Shown: piece by piece, positions 1 through 6,058 of the stretch
How the letters are laid out: each line of letters opens with the position of its first letter
Position numbering within the stretch: position 1 is the stretch's first letter
The notes under the pieces: model-generated
The model's database searches: none
Told to the model about the DNA's origin: nothing
What the model saw: only the letters and a program-made list of their open reading frames with translations
Translations under genes and position numbers: made by a program
NCBI GenBank assembly: GCA_018971905.1
Contig: JAGWZS010000075.1
Span: forward strand, 1-8,249
Reading direction: 5' to 3'
DNA length: 8,249 bases
From: Rhodospirillales bacterium
GTDB lineage: Bacteria > Pseudomonadota > Alphaproteobacteria > Acetobacterales > Acetobacteraceae

Positions 1-432
1 ATGCGTCTGCACGCCCAGCGCCACGACGATGAGCCACACCTCCAGCCCTTCCAGCAACATGCCGTTGAAGGCGATGAACCAGGCTGCGCGCGCATCGTGA
101 ATGTCGGCGCGCGCCTGCAAGGCGGCGAACTCGGCATCCTCATCATGCAGTTTTTTCAGCCCGGCGCCACGCGCCACCGCCTTGCCCAGCCAGCGCACGC
201 CGAACAAGGTGAGGAATACGCCAATGACGAACTGCAAAATCGCAAGGTTATGGATGCGCGTCAGCAAAAAGCTGCCCACCACGATTAAAGCCGCCAAAGC
301 CAGCAGCGCGGCCCCCGCGGCTTGCAGCGCACGGCGCCAGCCGATGGAAAGGGCCACCGCCAGAATGATGGTGTAGGCTTCTACCCATTCGACCGAGGCG
401 GTAAGAAATGTCGCGATAAGAATGCCCGTCAC
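1..432 (-). CDS. FTR1-like polytopic membrane protein with two E-x-x-E motifs (C-terminus cut by window edge)
   Basis: Translating the minus strand from base 432 gives 144 codons with no stop, running off the left edge. The start is GTG; its TGA (GTGA, 432-429) is the stop of the ATPase gene, and an AGGAG Shine-Dalgarno lies 10 bases upstream. Hydrophobic segments lie at about residues 3-30, 36-57, 63-82 and 117-141. A charged stretch (about 84-116, with HDEDAEF at 96-102) separates the third and fourth. The first segment holds SVEWVEAYTIIL (E15, E18) and the fourth holds MLLEGLEVWLIV (E128, E131). Known: FTR1/EfeU iron permeases carry R-E-x-x-E in helices 1 and 4, often written REGLEA-LIV. 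Here the spacing and context match but the arginine is absent. From memory it resembles an uncharacterised bacterial membrane family (COG4280 type). Inferred: a metal-handling partner of the ABC transporter encoded before it. The gene is firm; its function is not. Confidence 0.8.
   Translation of the reverse strand, partial: MTGILIATFLTASVEWVEAYTIILAVALSIGWRRALQAAGAALLALAALIVVGSFLLTRIHNLAILQFVIGVFLTLFGVRWLGKAVARGAGLKKLHDEDAEFAALQARADIHDARAAWFIAFNGMLLEGLEVWLIVVALGVQTH
429..432 (-). other. GTGA stop/start overlap, ATPase to membrane protein
   Basis: TGA of the ATPase gene (431-429) and the GTG start at 432 overlap, with AGGAG ten bases before. This ties expression of the E-x-x-E membrane protein to the ABC transporter. 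Confidence 0.78.
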
Positions 433-1490
433 GTGTTGTCTGCTCCTGTCACGTCAAACAAAAAAAGCCCGGCTGGGTCGATGCTGATGGTCTGTGGCCC
501 CAATGGCACGGGAGATTGGCAATAGCCGCTAAGGGTCATTTCCGGGTCCGCGATGCGCCAACGCACATGAAACCGTCCCGCCTCGAAATTCAAGTCTATG
601 GCTTCGGCGGGAATACCCTCGCCGCCTGAAGCGGGGCGCACGGCATCGCCCCGCCAGAACAACCGCGCGTGTGCACCCCTTGGCGCCGGGCCGCAAGGCA
701 TGATGCGCTGGCCGCCCAATTCCAGCACCGGCGCGCCGCCCTGCACCGCAAAGGGCACGCAAACACCACCCAGGGCGCCGGTGAAGCGGGCGATGTACGA
801 GGATGACGGCGCTTGCCACAACGAGGCCGGCGCGCCCTGCTGGCGGATCACGCCATTTTCTAGAATCGCGATTTTATCCGCTAGCTTCCAGCAATCTTCA
901 GGATCGTGGCTGACAAGTACGGCGGAGATGCCGGTGGCGCGCACGGTTTCGCGCAGCTCCTCCCTCAGCATTTCCCGGCTCTCCAGATCCAGGCTGGAGA
1001 GCGGTTCATCCAGCAGCAGCAGCCGGGGGCGGCTGGCCAGGGCGCGGGCAATGCCCACGCGTTGCTGCTGCCCGCCGGAGAGCAGCGCCGGGCGGCGGGA
1101 TGCCACCGCGGCAACGCCCAGGCGCTCCAGCAAATCCCTCGCCGCCTGGCTGCGCTTTGGCGTGCCCGCAGGCAGCGCCAGCGCCACATTTTCCAGGCAG
1201 CTGAGATGCGGCCACAAGGCGAAATCCTGAAACACCATGCCAAGCCCGCGGCGCTCAGCGGGCACAAACACCTGCGCGGCATCGTCCACCACCGCCCCGG
1301 CGATTTTGATGCAGCCCGCATCCGCGCGGTCCAGCCCCGCGATCAGCCGCAGCATGGTGGTTTTACCGGAACCGGATTCGCCGGCCAGCACCAGAAACTG
1401 CCCCTGTTCAAGCGCCAGATTGATACCACGCAGCACGGCGCGGCTGCCGAGCCGGCGCGTGGCGTTTATAATCTCCAAGCCCAGGTTCAT
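429..1490 (-). CDS. FbpC/PotA-type ABC transporter ATPase
   Basis: A 353-residue ATP-hydrolysing subunit that powers the adjacent permease from the cytoplasmic face. All nucleotide-binding motifs are intact: Walker A GESGSGKT (37-44), Q-loop VFQDF (Q88), signature LSGGQ (137-141), Walker B LLLLDE (157-162), D-loop SSLD (165-168) and switch histidine H195 in LVSHD. After about residue 235 there is a C-terminal beta-rich extension of roughly 115 residues. This fits the TOBE-type regulatory domain usual in the Fe(III)/spermidine/sulfate importer ATPases. The start is set by AAGGA six bases upstream of ATG and by the ATGA overlap with the permease stop (1490-1487). Its own stop overlaps the GTG of the next gene, so it sits inside a translationally coupled run. 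The family is certain. Ferric iron is inferred from the family and the operon, since spermidine, sulfate and phosphonate ATPases look alike. Confidence 0.96.
   Translation of the reverse strand: MNLGLEIINATRRLGSRAVLRGINLALEQGQFLVLAGESGSGKTTMLRLIAGLDRADAGCIKIAGAVVDDAAQVFVPAERRGLGMVFQDFALWPHLSCLENVALALPAGTPKRSQAARDLLERLGVAAVASRRPALLSGGQQQRVGIARALASRPRLLLLDEPLSSLDLESREMLREELRETVRATGISAVLVSHDPEDCWKLADKIAILENGVIRQQGAPASLWQAPSSSYIARFTGALGGVCVPFAVQGGAPVLELGGQRIMPCGPAPRGAHARLFWRGDAVRPASGGEGIPAEAIDLNFEAGRFHVRWRIADPEMTLSGYCQSPVPLGPQTISIDPAGLFLFDVTGADNT
1487..1490 (-). other. ATGA stop/start overlap, permease to ATPase
   Basis: TGA of the permease (1489-1487) and ATG of the ATPase (1490-1488) overlap. 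AAGGA ends six bases before the ATG, so coupling is aided by a good ribosome binding site. Confidence 0.88.
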
Positions 1491-3037
1491 GCGCTTTCCT
1501 TAACCAGCCCGCCGGGCGCATGGGCAAAACGCAGCACCAGGTTCAGCACTGCCGCCAGCCCGGCCAGAACAGCCATGGCCAGCAAGGCCAGCCGCGCCGC
1601 CTGGTCGTAATTCGCCATCATGTCGGCCGAGACAATGGCGACACCAAGCGGCATCTGCCCTGGAACATAAAGCAATTCCGAAACCGGCAGTTCGAACATC
1701 ACACCTCCCACCACCAGCAGCCAGGCATAAAGCCCAGGGCGGATGAGCAAGGCGCCTTCAATGTCGATAAGGCGTGTTTGCAAGGACAGGCCAAAAATCC
1801 TGGCGGCTTCATCCAGCTTCGTGTCGAGCTGGGCTAGGGCGCCGCCCAGCAGCCGCACCGCCACCGGCAAGGCGCCCGCCGCATAAGCGATGACCAGCAG
1901 CAAGGCCGTGCCATAGAGCGGCAAAATATCGTTGTTGAATGCCACAACATAGCCCGCCCCCAGCACGAGCCCGGGAACCGCCATGTTGGCGGTGAGGCCG
2001 CCCTGCACCGCCACCGTGAACCAGGCCGAACGGCCGCGTTGCAGTTTGAGTACGAACAGCGCGGCGCCCAGGGCCAGCGTGGCGGCCAGCACCCCATAAC
2101 CCAAAGAGCGCGGGATGGCGGAAAGCGATTCCGCATCCAGCGCCGGGCCGCGCAGCGCAACACTCGCCAGCGCCAAGAGTGGCCCCGCGATGCCCGCTCC
2201 CCAGAGCAGAGTCGCGGCAAGCGCCAGCACCACCCGCCCGATGGCACCGGGGCGCACCGGCAGCGCCCGGCGCGCCTTGCCATGCACCAGCGCCGCCTGA
2301 AACCGCCGCTGAACGGCGACCTGCACGGCACCCAGCAAGGCAGCGCTGGCGATGAGCCACCAGCATAGCATCGCGGCACCCACAAAATCGGTCGGCGTGG
2401 TGTTCAGCCGTTCATAGATGGCGTAGGTGAGGATCGGAATTTTCGTCGTCACGCCCAACGTGGCGGGAATGCCAAACTCCTGCATCGTTTCGATGGCGGC
2501 GATGGCGAACGCGGCGGCCATGGCGGGCAGCACCAAGCGCAAGGCAAGCCCCAGACGCCGCCAGAGCGGCAAGCGCAGCACCAGCGCGGCTTCGCGCAGC
2601 GTGGCGCTGGCACCCGCAAAAGTGCTGCGGGCAACAAACACGGCGAAGGGCAGTGCCTTCAGCACATACAGAAACACCAGCCCCGCCGGGCCTAAAAACA
2701 ATTGGCCGGGCAGGCTGTTGCGTAGCGCCGGGTTGGTGAACACCACCAGCCAGCCGGTGGTGAGCACGTAGCCAGGTGTGAAAAAAAGCAACCATAGCCC
2801 CAACCCCAGCACACGCACCGCTGCATCGGCCTTGGTTTCCAGCACCTGCGCCGCCAGCGCCCCCAACGGCGCCACGATTAAGCCTGTTAGCAGCGCAAGT
2901 GCGGCAGAGTTAATGAACGGCTGCCAGCTTTCCAGCGGGGCCACACCCGCCGCCACCGGCAAAAACAGCAGCCGGGCCAAGGGGTAGATAAACAGCAGCG
3001 CCAGCAGCAGCAAAGCCAGCCCGCGCCAAAATCTCAT
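1487..3037 (-). CDS. FbpB-type double-domain ABC transporter permease
   Basis: A 516-residue inner-membrane permease with two tandem transport domains in one chain, the usual layout and length of FbpB/SfuB ferric permeases. About a dozen hydrophobic segments are visible, starting with residues 5-28. Each half has a cytoplasmic EAA loop that docks on the ATPase. In the first half it is EAALVLR... ending in LP (149-171); in the second it is EAARIFG... (410-416) running on to a proline at 434. The first loop lacks the conserved glycine seven positions in (R155 instead of G); the second keeps it (G416). The frame is open upstream to 3094. ATG 3037 is preferred because it makes an ATGA overlap with the stop of the binding-protein gene (3037-3034) and starts directly at a basic-then-hydrophobic membrane segment. 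The longer start would put a polar 19-residue tail in front and overlap the upstream gene by 61 bases. The substrate is inferred only. Confidence 0.94.
   Translation of the reverse strand: MRFWRGLALLLLALLFIYPLARLLFLPVAAGVAPLESWQPFINSAALALLTGLIVAPLGALAAQVLETKADAAVRVLGLGLWLLFFTPGYVLTTGWLVVFTNPALRNSLPGQLFLGPAGLVFLYVLKALPFAVFVARSTFAGASATLREAALVLRLPLWRRLGLALRLVLPAMAAAFAIAAIETMQEFGIPATLGVTTKIPILTYAIYERLNTTPTDFVGAAMLCWWLIASAALLGAVQVAVQRRFQAALVHGKARRALPVRPGAIGRVVLALAATLLWGAGIAGPLLALASVALRGPALDAESLSAIPRSLGYGVLAATLALGAALFVLKLQRGRSAWFTVAVQGGLTANMAVPGLVLGAGYVVAFNNDILPLYGTALLLVIAYAAGALPVAVRLLGGALAQLDTKLDEAARIFGLSLQTRLIDIEGALLIRPGLYAWLLVVGGVMFELPVSELLYVPGQMPLGVAIVSADMMANYDQAARLALLAMAVLAGLAAVLNLVLRFAHAPGGLVKESA
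3034..3037 (-). other. ATGA stop/start overlap, binding protein to permease
   Basis: TGA of the binding-protein gene (3036-3034) and ATG of the permease (3037-3035) share bases. No good Shine-Dalgarno is seen before this ATG, so translation is probably by reinitiation after the upstream gene. Confidence 0.85.
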
Positions 3038-4050
3038 GTGCCAGACATCATTTTGGCGAACCAGCTGTTGATGGTGCCTTCCAGCCCACCCCACATCACC
3101 GGGTCAAGCGTAATGGTTTTAATACCCCCAAGAGCCGGAACCCCCGGCAACGGCACCGGCGCGTTTTGGGTGATGGGCCAGTAATAACCGTCAGCTTCAC
3201 CATTCGCCTGCCGGAGCTTCTGAATATCCGGCTGCATCACGAAGGCCATGAACCGCGCAGCTTCTTTCTGCTGGCGGGCCGGCAGCCCCGCGGCCTCCAC
3301 CATAACATTGGGAAGCACGTAAGCAGGATTTGGAATGGTAACGCGCAGCCCCGGATGATGCGCCGCGTAAAACAATGCCGCCGAGGATTGCACGATGGCA
3401 AGGCTGATCGCCTGAGACTGCAAGGCGGCCAGGGTGGCATCGTTCTTGTCAAACATATGCAGCCCGTTTGCCTTAAGACCCAGAACATAGTTTTGCCCCT
3501 GCGGCCAGCCGCCAGCATTGTCCAGCATTCCCGCCAGCATCGGGTAGGTGGGCCCGGAGATCGACGGGTCGTTCATTCCCACCAAATTCTTGTAGGCAGG
3601 CGAGAGAAGGCCGTTCCAGGAGGATGGAGCCGTAGGCAGCCGCGCGGGGTCGGAAATGAACACGCCGGCCAAAGTGAGCCCGGTTGGGATGTAGGCCCCA
3701 TCGGCGCTCAACAGCCCTTGCCCAACCGAGGTGAGCCCGGCTGGCGCGGGCAGGTTATGCGCCAGCAGGTTGTCCTTATCCAGCGCGGCGGCGGCGGTCG
3801 CGCCGTCAAACCAGCCGATGTCCCAATCCGGGTGGCTGCCCTGTGCCACGATCCGCGCCAGCAGGCTGCCCGTGGACAGCCGCACGACACTGACCTTAAT
3901 GCCTGTTTCCTTCGTGAAGGCGGCGGCAACGGCGGGGCCGTAGTCCAGCCCCGTGTAAAGCACGAGCCCGCTTTCCGGTGCTGGCCAGAGCAACAAGGCG
4001 GCAATGCCCGCTACGGCGGCAAGGAAGACACTTGCAATGAGCTTACGCAT
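3034..4050 (-). CDS. periplasmic substrate-binding protein, FbpA/AfuA-like superfamily
   Basis: A 338-residue binding protein of the importer. The N-terminus has MRK plus a hydrophobic stretch (4-22) and then WPAPESG. This is an export signal, but no clear A-x-A cleavage site or lipobox cysteine is visible, so the mature protein may be cleaved atypically or stay anchored. The family fold is indicated by LVLYTGLDYGPAVAAAF (29-45), then F/TKETGIKV (45-53), GSLLARI (61-67) and PDWDIGWFDG (74-83). These are typical of ferric, phosphonate and related type-II binding proteins. FbpA proteins coordinate Fe(III) with an adjacent tyrosine pair. At my by-eye equivalent (AIVQSSAALFY, 218-228) there are two serines and only one tyrosine a few residues later. 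An AGGA sequence lies 10 bases upstream of the ATG, and tonB ends 33 bases before it. Iron is the leading guess from the context, but an iron chelate, phosphonate or another anion is possible. Confidence 0.88.
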   Translation of the reverse strand: MRKLIASVFLAAVAGIAALLLWPAPESGLVLYTGLDYGPAVAAAFTKETGIKVSVVRLSTGSLLARIVAQGSHPDWDIGWFDGATAAAALDKDNLLAHNLPAPAGLTSVGQGLLSADGAYIPTGLTLAGVFISDPARLPTAPSSWNGLLSPAYKNLVGMNDPSISGPTYPMLAGMLDNAGGWPQGQNYVLGLKANGLHMFDKNDATLAALQSQAISLAIVQSSAALFYAAHHPGLRVTIPNPAYVLPNVMVEAAGLPARQQKEAARFMAFVMQPDIQKLRQANGEADGYYWPITQNAPVPLPGVPALGGIKTITLDPVMWGGLEGTINSWFAKMMSGT

Positions 4051-4083
4051 TTCAGGGCTGTCCTAAAGGTTTGGCCAGGGACT

Positions 4084-4824
4084 TCAGTCGGCGTCCATGC
4101 TTGGCGCGGCCATCTGGAATATCACCGCGACGGTCACCGTGTAGGTTCTGCCCGCGAATCCTCGTGGCGGGGGCGGATAATGCGCAATCCGCGCCGCACG
4201 CATCGCCGCATCGTCCAGCAGAGGATAGCCGCTTGACCGGGCGAGGGTGATATCCGCCACCACGCCGTTACGATAGATGAAGCTTACCTCTGGTGTTCCG
4301 CTTTCACCCGCCATCTGCGCCGCCTGCGGGTAAACCTCGTTCGCCACAACCTGCACGGCACTGCGCATCGCCACGCGGAATGTGTCCACCTGGCCTAGCG
4401 AGGGAGCTGGCGGCAATACGGGCACCACGGGCTTGGGTGGCACCGGCTGCGCCACGGGCTTGGGCGGTGGCGGGGTCACCGGCCGGGGCGGCACGATATG
4501 GCGCGGCACAACATGCTGGGCGGGGCGGGGCCGCACAGGCACCGGCGGCGGCTTGGGCAGCGCCGGGGCGGGTGTTGGCTTGGGCGGCGGCGGCACCGGC
4601 ACTGGCTTGGGCGGCACCACGGGTTTCGGCGGCGGCGGTTTCGGCGGCTGTTGGACCGAGATCTTCACCACCGATTGCTGCAATGCGGGCGGCGGCTGAT
4701 GCCGCGCAAGGTTTGGCAGAAACACGCCAAAAACCGACGCCTCCAGCAGCAGGCTGATACCGATGGCAGCCATGAAACGGCGGTTTTCTTGGGCTGAAGG
4801 CGCCCAGGCTCCGGCAGGATTCAT
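4084..4824 (-). CDS. tonB: TonB energy-transducing protein
   Basis: A 246-residue envelope-spanning protein that carries energy from ExbB/ExbD to the outer-membrane receptor. Order of parts: cytoplasmic N-terminus (1-16), a single membrane helix (about 17-40), a long Pro/Lys-rich periplasmic spacer (about 44-141), and a globular C-terminal domain (about 148-238) with the expected YPQAAQ (165-170), VSFIYRNGVV and ITLARSSGYPLLDDAAMRA, closing with VAVIFQM. The reading frame is open upstream to 4887, but that would run 50 bases into exbD. ATG 4824 lies 13 bases after the exbD stop and has AGG just upstream, so it is the likely start. Oddity: E. coli TonB needs a Ser-x-x-x-His pair in its helix. 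The best match here is S24-x-x-x-E28, with no histidine anywhere in the helix. Its position directly after exbB and exbD suggests a motor dedicated to the receptor in the same operon. Confidence 0.95.
   Translation of the reverse strand: MNPAGAWAPSAQENRRFMAAIGISLLLEASVFGVFLPNLARHQPPPALQQSVVKISVQQPPKPPPPKPVVPPKPVPVPPPPKPTPAPALPKPPPVPVRPRPAQHVVPRHIVPPRPVTPPPPKPVAQPVPPKPVVPVLPPAPSLGQVDTFRVAMRSAVQVVANEVYPQAAQMAGESGTPEVSFIYRNGVVADITLARSSGYPLLDDAAMRAARIAHYPPPPRGFAGRTYTVTVAVIFQMAAPSMDAD
4402..4695 (-). repeat. Proline-rich low-complexity tract inside tonB
   Basis: The tract encodes TonB residues 44-141, dominated by Pro-Lys-Pro, Pro-Val-Val-Pro and Pro-Pro-Pro units, made from repeated CCG/CCC/CCA codons mixed with AAG and GTG. 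It is the rigid spacer that lets TonB cross the periplasm. The imperfect repeats make this stretch prone to length change by slippage and give long spurious plus-strand frames rich in Gly and Ala. Confidence 0.85.
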
Positions 4825-4837
4825 TGTTTTATGCCTG

Positions 4838-5248
4838 CTATGGACCCGCCACCGCAGGCTGCGCGGCGATGCCGATATTCGTGACATTCGCTTTACGGGC
4901 CGCGTCGATCACGGTCATGAAATATTGAAAGGCCGAGGCTTTGTCAGCGGCGATGGTTACCTCGGTTTTATCCGGCGCGCCATCGTTCTGGAACATCGCC
5001 GTCAATTGCTCCGGCGTCATCACGTTGTTTTTCACCTTTATGGTGCCATCCGCCAGCACGTTCACCACAAATTTCGGGTGCGGCAGATTTTGTGCCTGCG
5101 AGCTGGTGGGCAACTGCATGGTCACCCCGGCGTCAGGGATCATCTGCAACGTGACAATGATGAAGAACACGAGCAGAAACAGCATCACGTCGATCATCGG
5201 GATAATTTCGATGCGCGCCTTGCGGCGTTCAAAATAACGCATGGTCAT
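4838..5248 (-). CDS. exbD: ExbD/TolR biopolymer transport protein
   Basis: A 136-residue inner-membrane protein that with ExbB forms the proton-driven motor for TonB. Residues 1-14 are a basic cytoplasmic tail (ERRKARIE). Residues 15-36 are one membrane helix, IIPMIDVMLFLLVFFIIVTL, containing D20, the counterpart of the proton-carrying aspartate of E. coli ExbD (Asp25). The periplasmic domain follows, with VTMQLPTSSQAQ (42-53) and the family pattern VVNVLADGTIKVKN. The length is normal. The start is ATG 5248, six bases after the exbB stop. A second ATG two codons on (5242) cannot be excluded, and no strong Shine-Dalgarno is seen, consistent with translation coupled to exbB. ExbD rather than TolR is chosen because of the neighbouring tonB and receptor genes. 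Confidence 0.95.
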   Translation of the reverse strand: MTMRYFERRKARIEIIPMIDVMLFLLVFFIIVTLQMIPDAGVTMQLPTSSQAQNLPHPKFVVNVLADGTIKVKNNVMTPEQLTAMFQNDGAPDKTEVTIAADKASAFQYFMTVIDAARKANVTNIGIAAQPAVAGP

Positions 5249-5254
5249 GATGGA

Positions 5255-5932
5255 TTATGCCGTTGCAAAATGGGCCGCGCCCTGGGTGCTCACGGCACGG
5301 ACAACAGGTTGCGTGGATGCGTCTTCCGCACGGTTAACGATCATCATCTTCAGTGAGTCCAACTGATGCACGACGAGGCGAACCTGATTGGAGAGCGCAT
5401 TGAACCCAGCGAGACCCAGCATGGCAATGAACAAGCCAAAGGCGGTGGCGACCAGCGCATCCGCAACGCCGCCGGTAACTTCCGCCGGGGCGTGGCCAGG
5501 CTGCGCCAGAACGTTAAATGCGTGGAACATGCCGATGATGGTGCCGAACAGGCCCATCAGCGGTGCCAGGGTAACGACAGTATCCAGCACCCATAAGCGG
5601 CGGTCCAGAGACGGCGCGATCAACATAATGGCTTCATCCAGATGGCTGGCCAAAGCCTGCGGCGTAATCGTGCCCTGGTAGCGCATGGTTGTGTCGATCA
5701 TCACCGCTTCGGGCAGGTTTTTGGAAGCCTGAAGCAATTTCGTGAGCTCCGCCTGACGCAGCACCGGCATTTCAGACGCGGCGCGAATCACCGACTTGCC
5801 ACGCAGGATCGTATTCCGCAACGACCAAAAACGGTCGATCAGCACAGCCAACGCCACCAGGAGCAGAAAGGCCAGGAAATACAGAATGCCATCCGAATAG
5901 TTGGCAAGATAGATGATATAATTGATAGACAT
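5255..5932 (-). CDS. exbB: ExbB/TolQ/MotA-family proton-channel protein
   Basis: A 225-residue inner-membrane subunit that makes the proton channel with ExbD. Three membrane regions are visible: about 14-33, about 117-142 (TLAPLMGLFGTIIGMFHAF, with the family motif GL-GT--GM), and about 152-182 (GVADALVATAFGLFIAMLGL, with the conserved small-residue and threonine pattern). The cytoplasmic loop 34-115 has the usual size. The frame is open upstream to 6013, but the extra 27 residues are polar, cysteine-containing and unlike the family. ATG 5932 is preceded nine bases upstream by GGAG and begins MSINYIIY just before the first helix. The C-terminal tail (about 203-225) is short and polar. Six bases separate the stop from exbD. 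The first gene after a 126-bp spacer downstream of the receptor, it starts the motor part of the operon. exbB rather than tolQ is inferred from the neighbouring tonB. Confidence 0.93.
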   Translation of the reverse strand: MSINYIIYLANYSDGILYFLAFLLLVALAVLIDRFWSLRNTILRGKSVIRAASEMPVLRQAELTKLLQASKNLPEAVMIDTTMRYQGTITPQALASHLDEAIMLIAPSLDRRLWVLDTVVTLAPLMGLFGTIIGMFHAFNVLAQPGHAPAEVTGGVADALVATAFGLFIAMLGLAGFNALSNQVRLVVHQLDSLKMMIVNRAEDASTQPVVRAVSTQGAAHFATA

Positions 5933-5941
5933 ACCACGAAA

Positions 5942-5945
5942 CTCC
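5942..5945 (-). promoter_or_regulatory. Ribosome binding site of exbB
   Basis: GGAG on the minus strand ends nine bases before ATG 5932. It decides the exbB start in favour of 5932 over the upstream in-frame ATG at 6013. Confidence 0.65.
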
Positions 5946-5986
5946 AAATCTCCGCCGCCGTTACACCAAGATGGCCGCTGGAAGTA

Positions 5987-6002
5987 TGACAAATCAGTGT
6001 CA
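5987..6002. promoter_or_regulatory. Short inverted repeat TGACA-N6-TGTCA, possible operator
   Basis: A 5-base perfect dyad with a 6-base centre lies in the spacer upstream of exbB. On the minus strand it overlaps TTGACA (6003-5998), which equals a consensus -35 box, but no convincing -10 box follows at 16-18 bases (CAGCGG at 17). It could be an operator for an internal promoter or chance. Confidence 0.2.
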
Positions 6003-6012
6003 ATGCACGCCA

Positions 6013-6040
6013 AGGCGCCACCCCGCGAAGGATGGCGCCT
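6013..6040 (-). other. Strong intercistronic stem-loop between receptor gene and exbB
   Basis: Read on the minus strand, AGGCGCCATCC pairs with GGGTGGCGCCT (the second arm shares the run of G): eight perfect pairs, one T-G wobble and two more C-G pairs, around a six-base TTCGCG loop. It begins 18 bases after the receptor stop. The bases after it (TGGCGTGCATTG) are not a T run, so it is not a standard intrinsic terminator. Likely roles, inferred: protecting the 3' end of the abundant receptor mRNA, or partial attenuation so the motor and ABC genes are made at lower level. Confidence 0.7.
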
Positions 6041-6058
6041 CGGTTGTTCGCTCCGGCC

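Noticed and set aside
1..525. Plus-strand small frames at the left edge (1-288, 101-376, 322-525)
   Set aside because: They are antisense to the membrane protein starting at 432, whose hydrophobic periodicity and coupled GTG start are far more convincing.
906..1610. 234-codon plus-strand frame opposite the ATPase and permease ends
   Set aside because: It is antisense to intact ATPase motifs and has low-complexity Gln/Arg/Ala composition and no family resemblance.
3166..4236. 356-codon plus-strand open frame opposite the binding protein and the end of tonB
   Set aside because: It is fully antisense to two well-supported genes, and its translation is rich in Arg, Gly, His and Gln with no recognisable domain. 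This is typical of a shadow frame in high-GC DNA.
4293..4797. Plus-strand Gly/Ala-rich frames over the tonB proline tract
   Set aside because: They are reverse complements of repeated proline codons, with no start context or domain.
4825..4887. N-terminal extension of tonB to 4887
   Set aside because: It would overlap exbD by 50 bases and put 21 basic residues ahead of a start already placed correctly after the exbD stop.
5933..6013. N-terminal extension of exbB to ATG 6013
   Set aside because: The extra residues are polar and unlike the family. The start at 5932 has GGAG at good spacing, and the extension would cover the candidate dyad.
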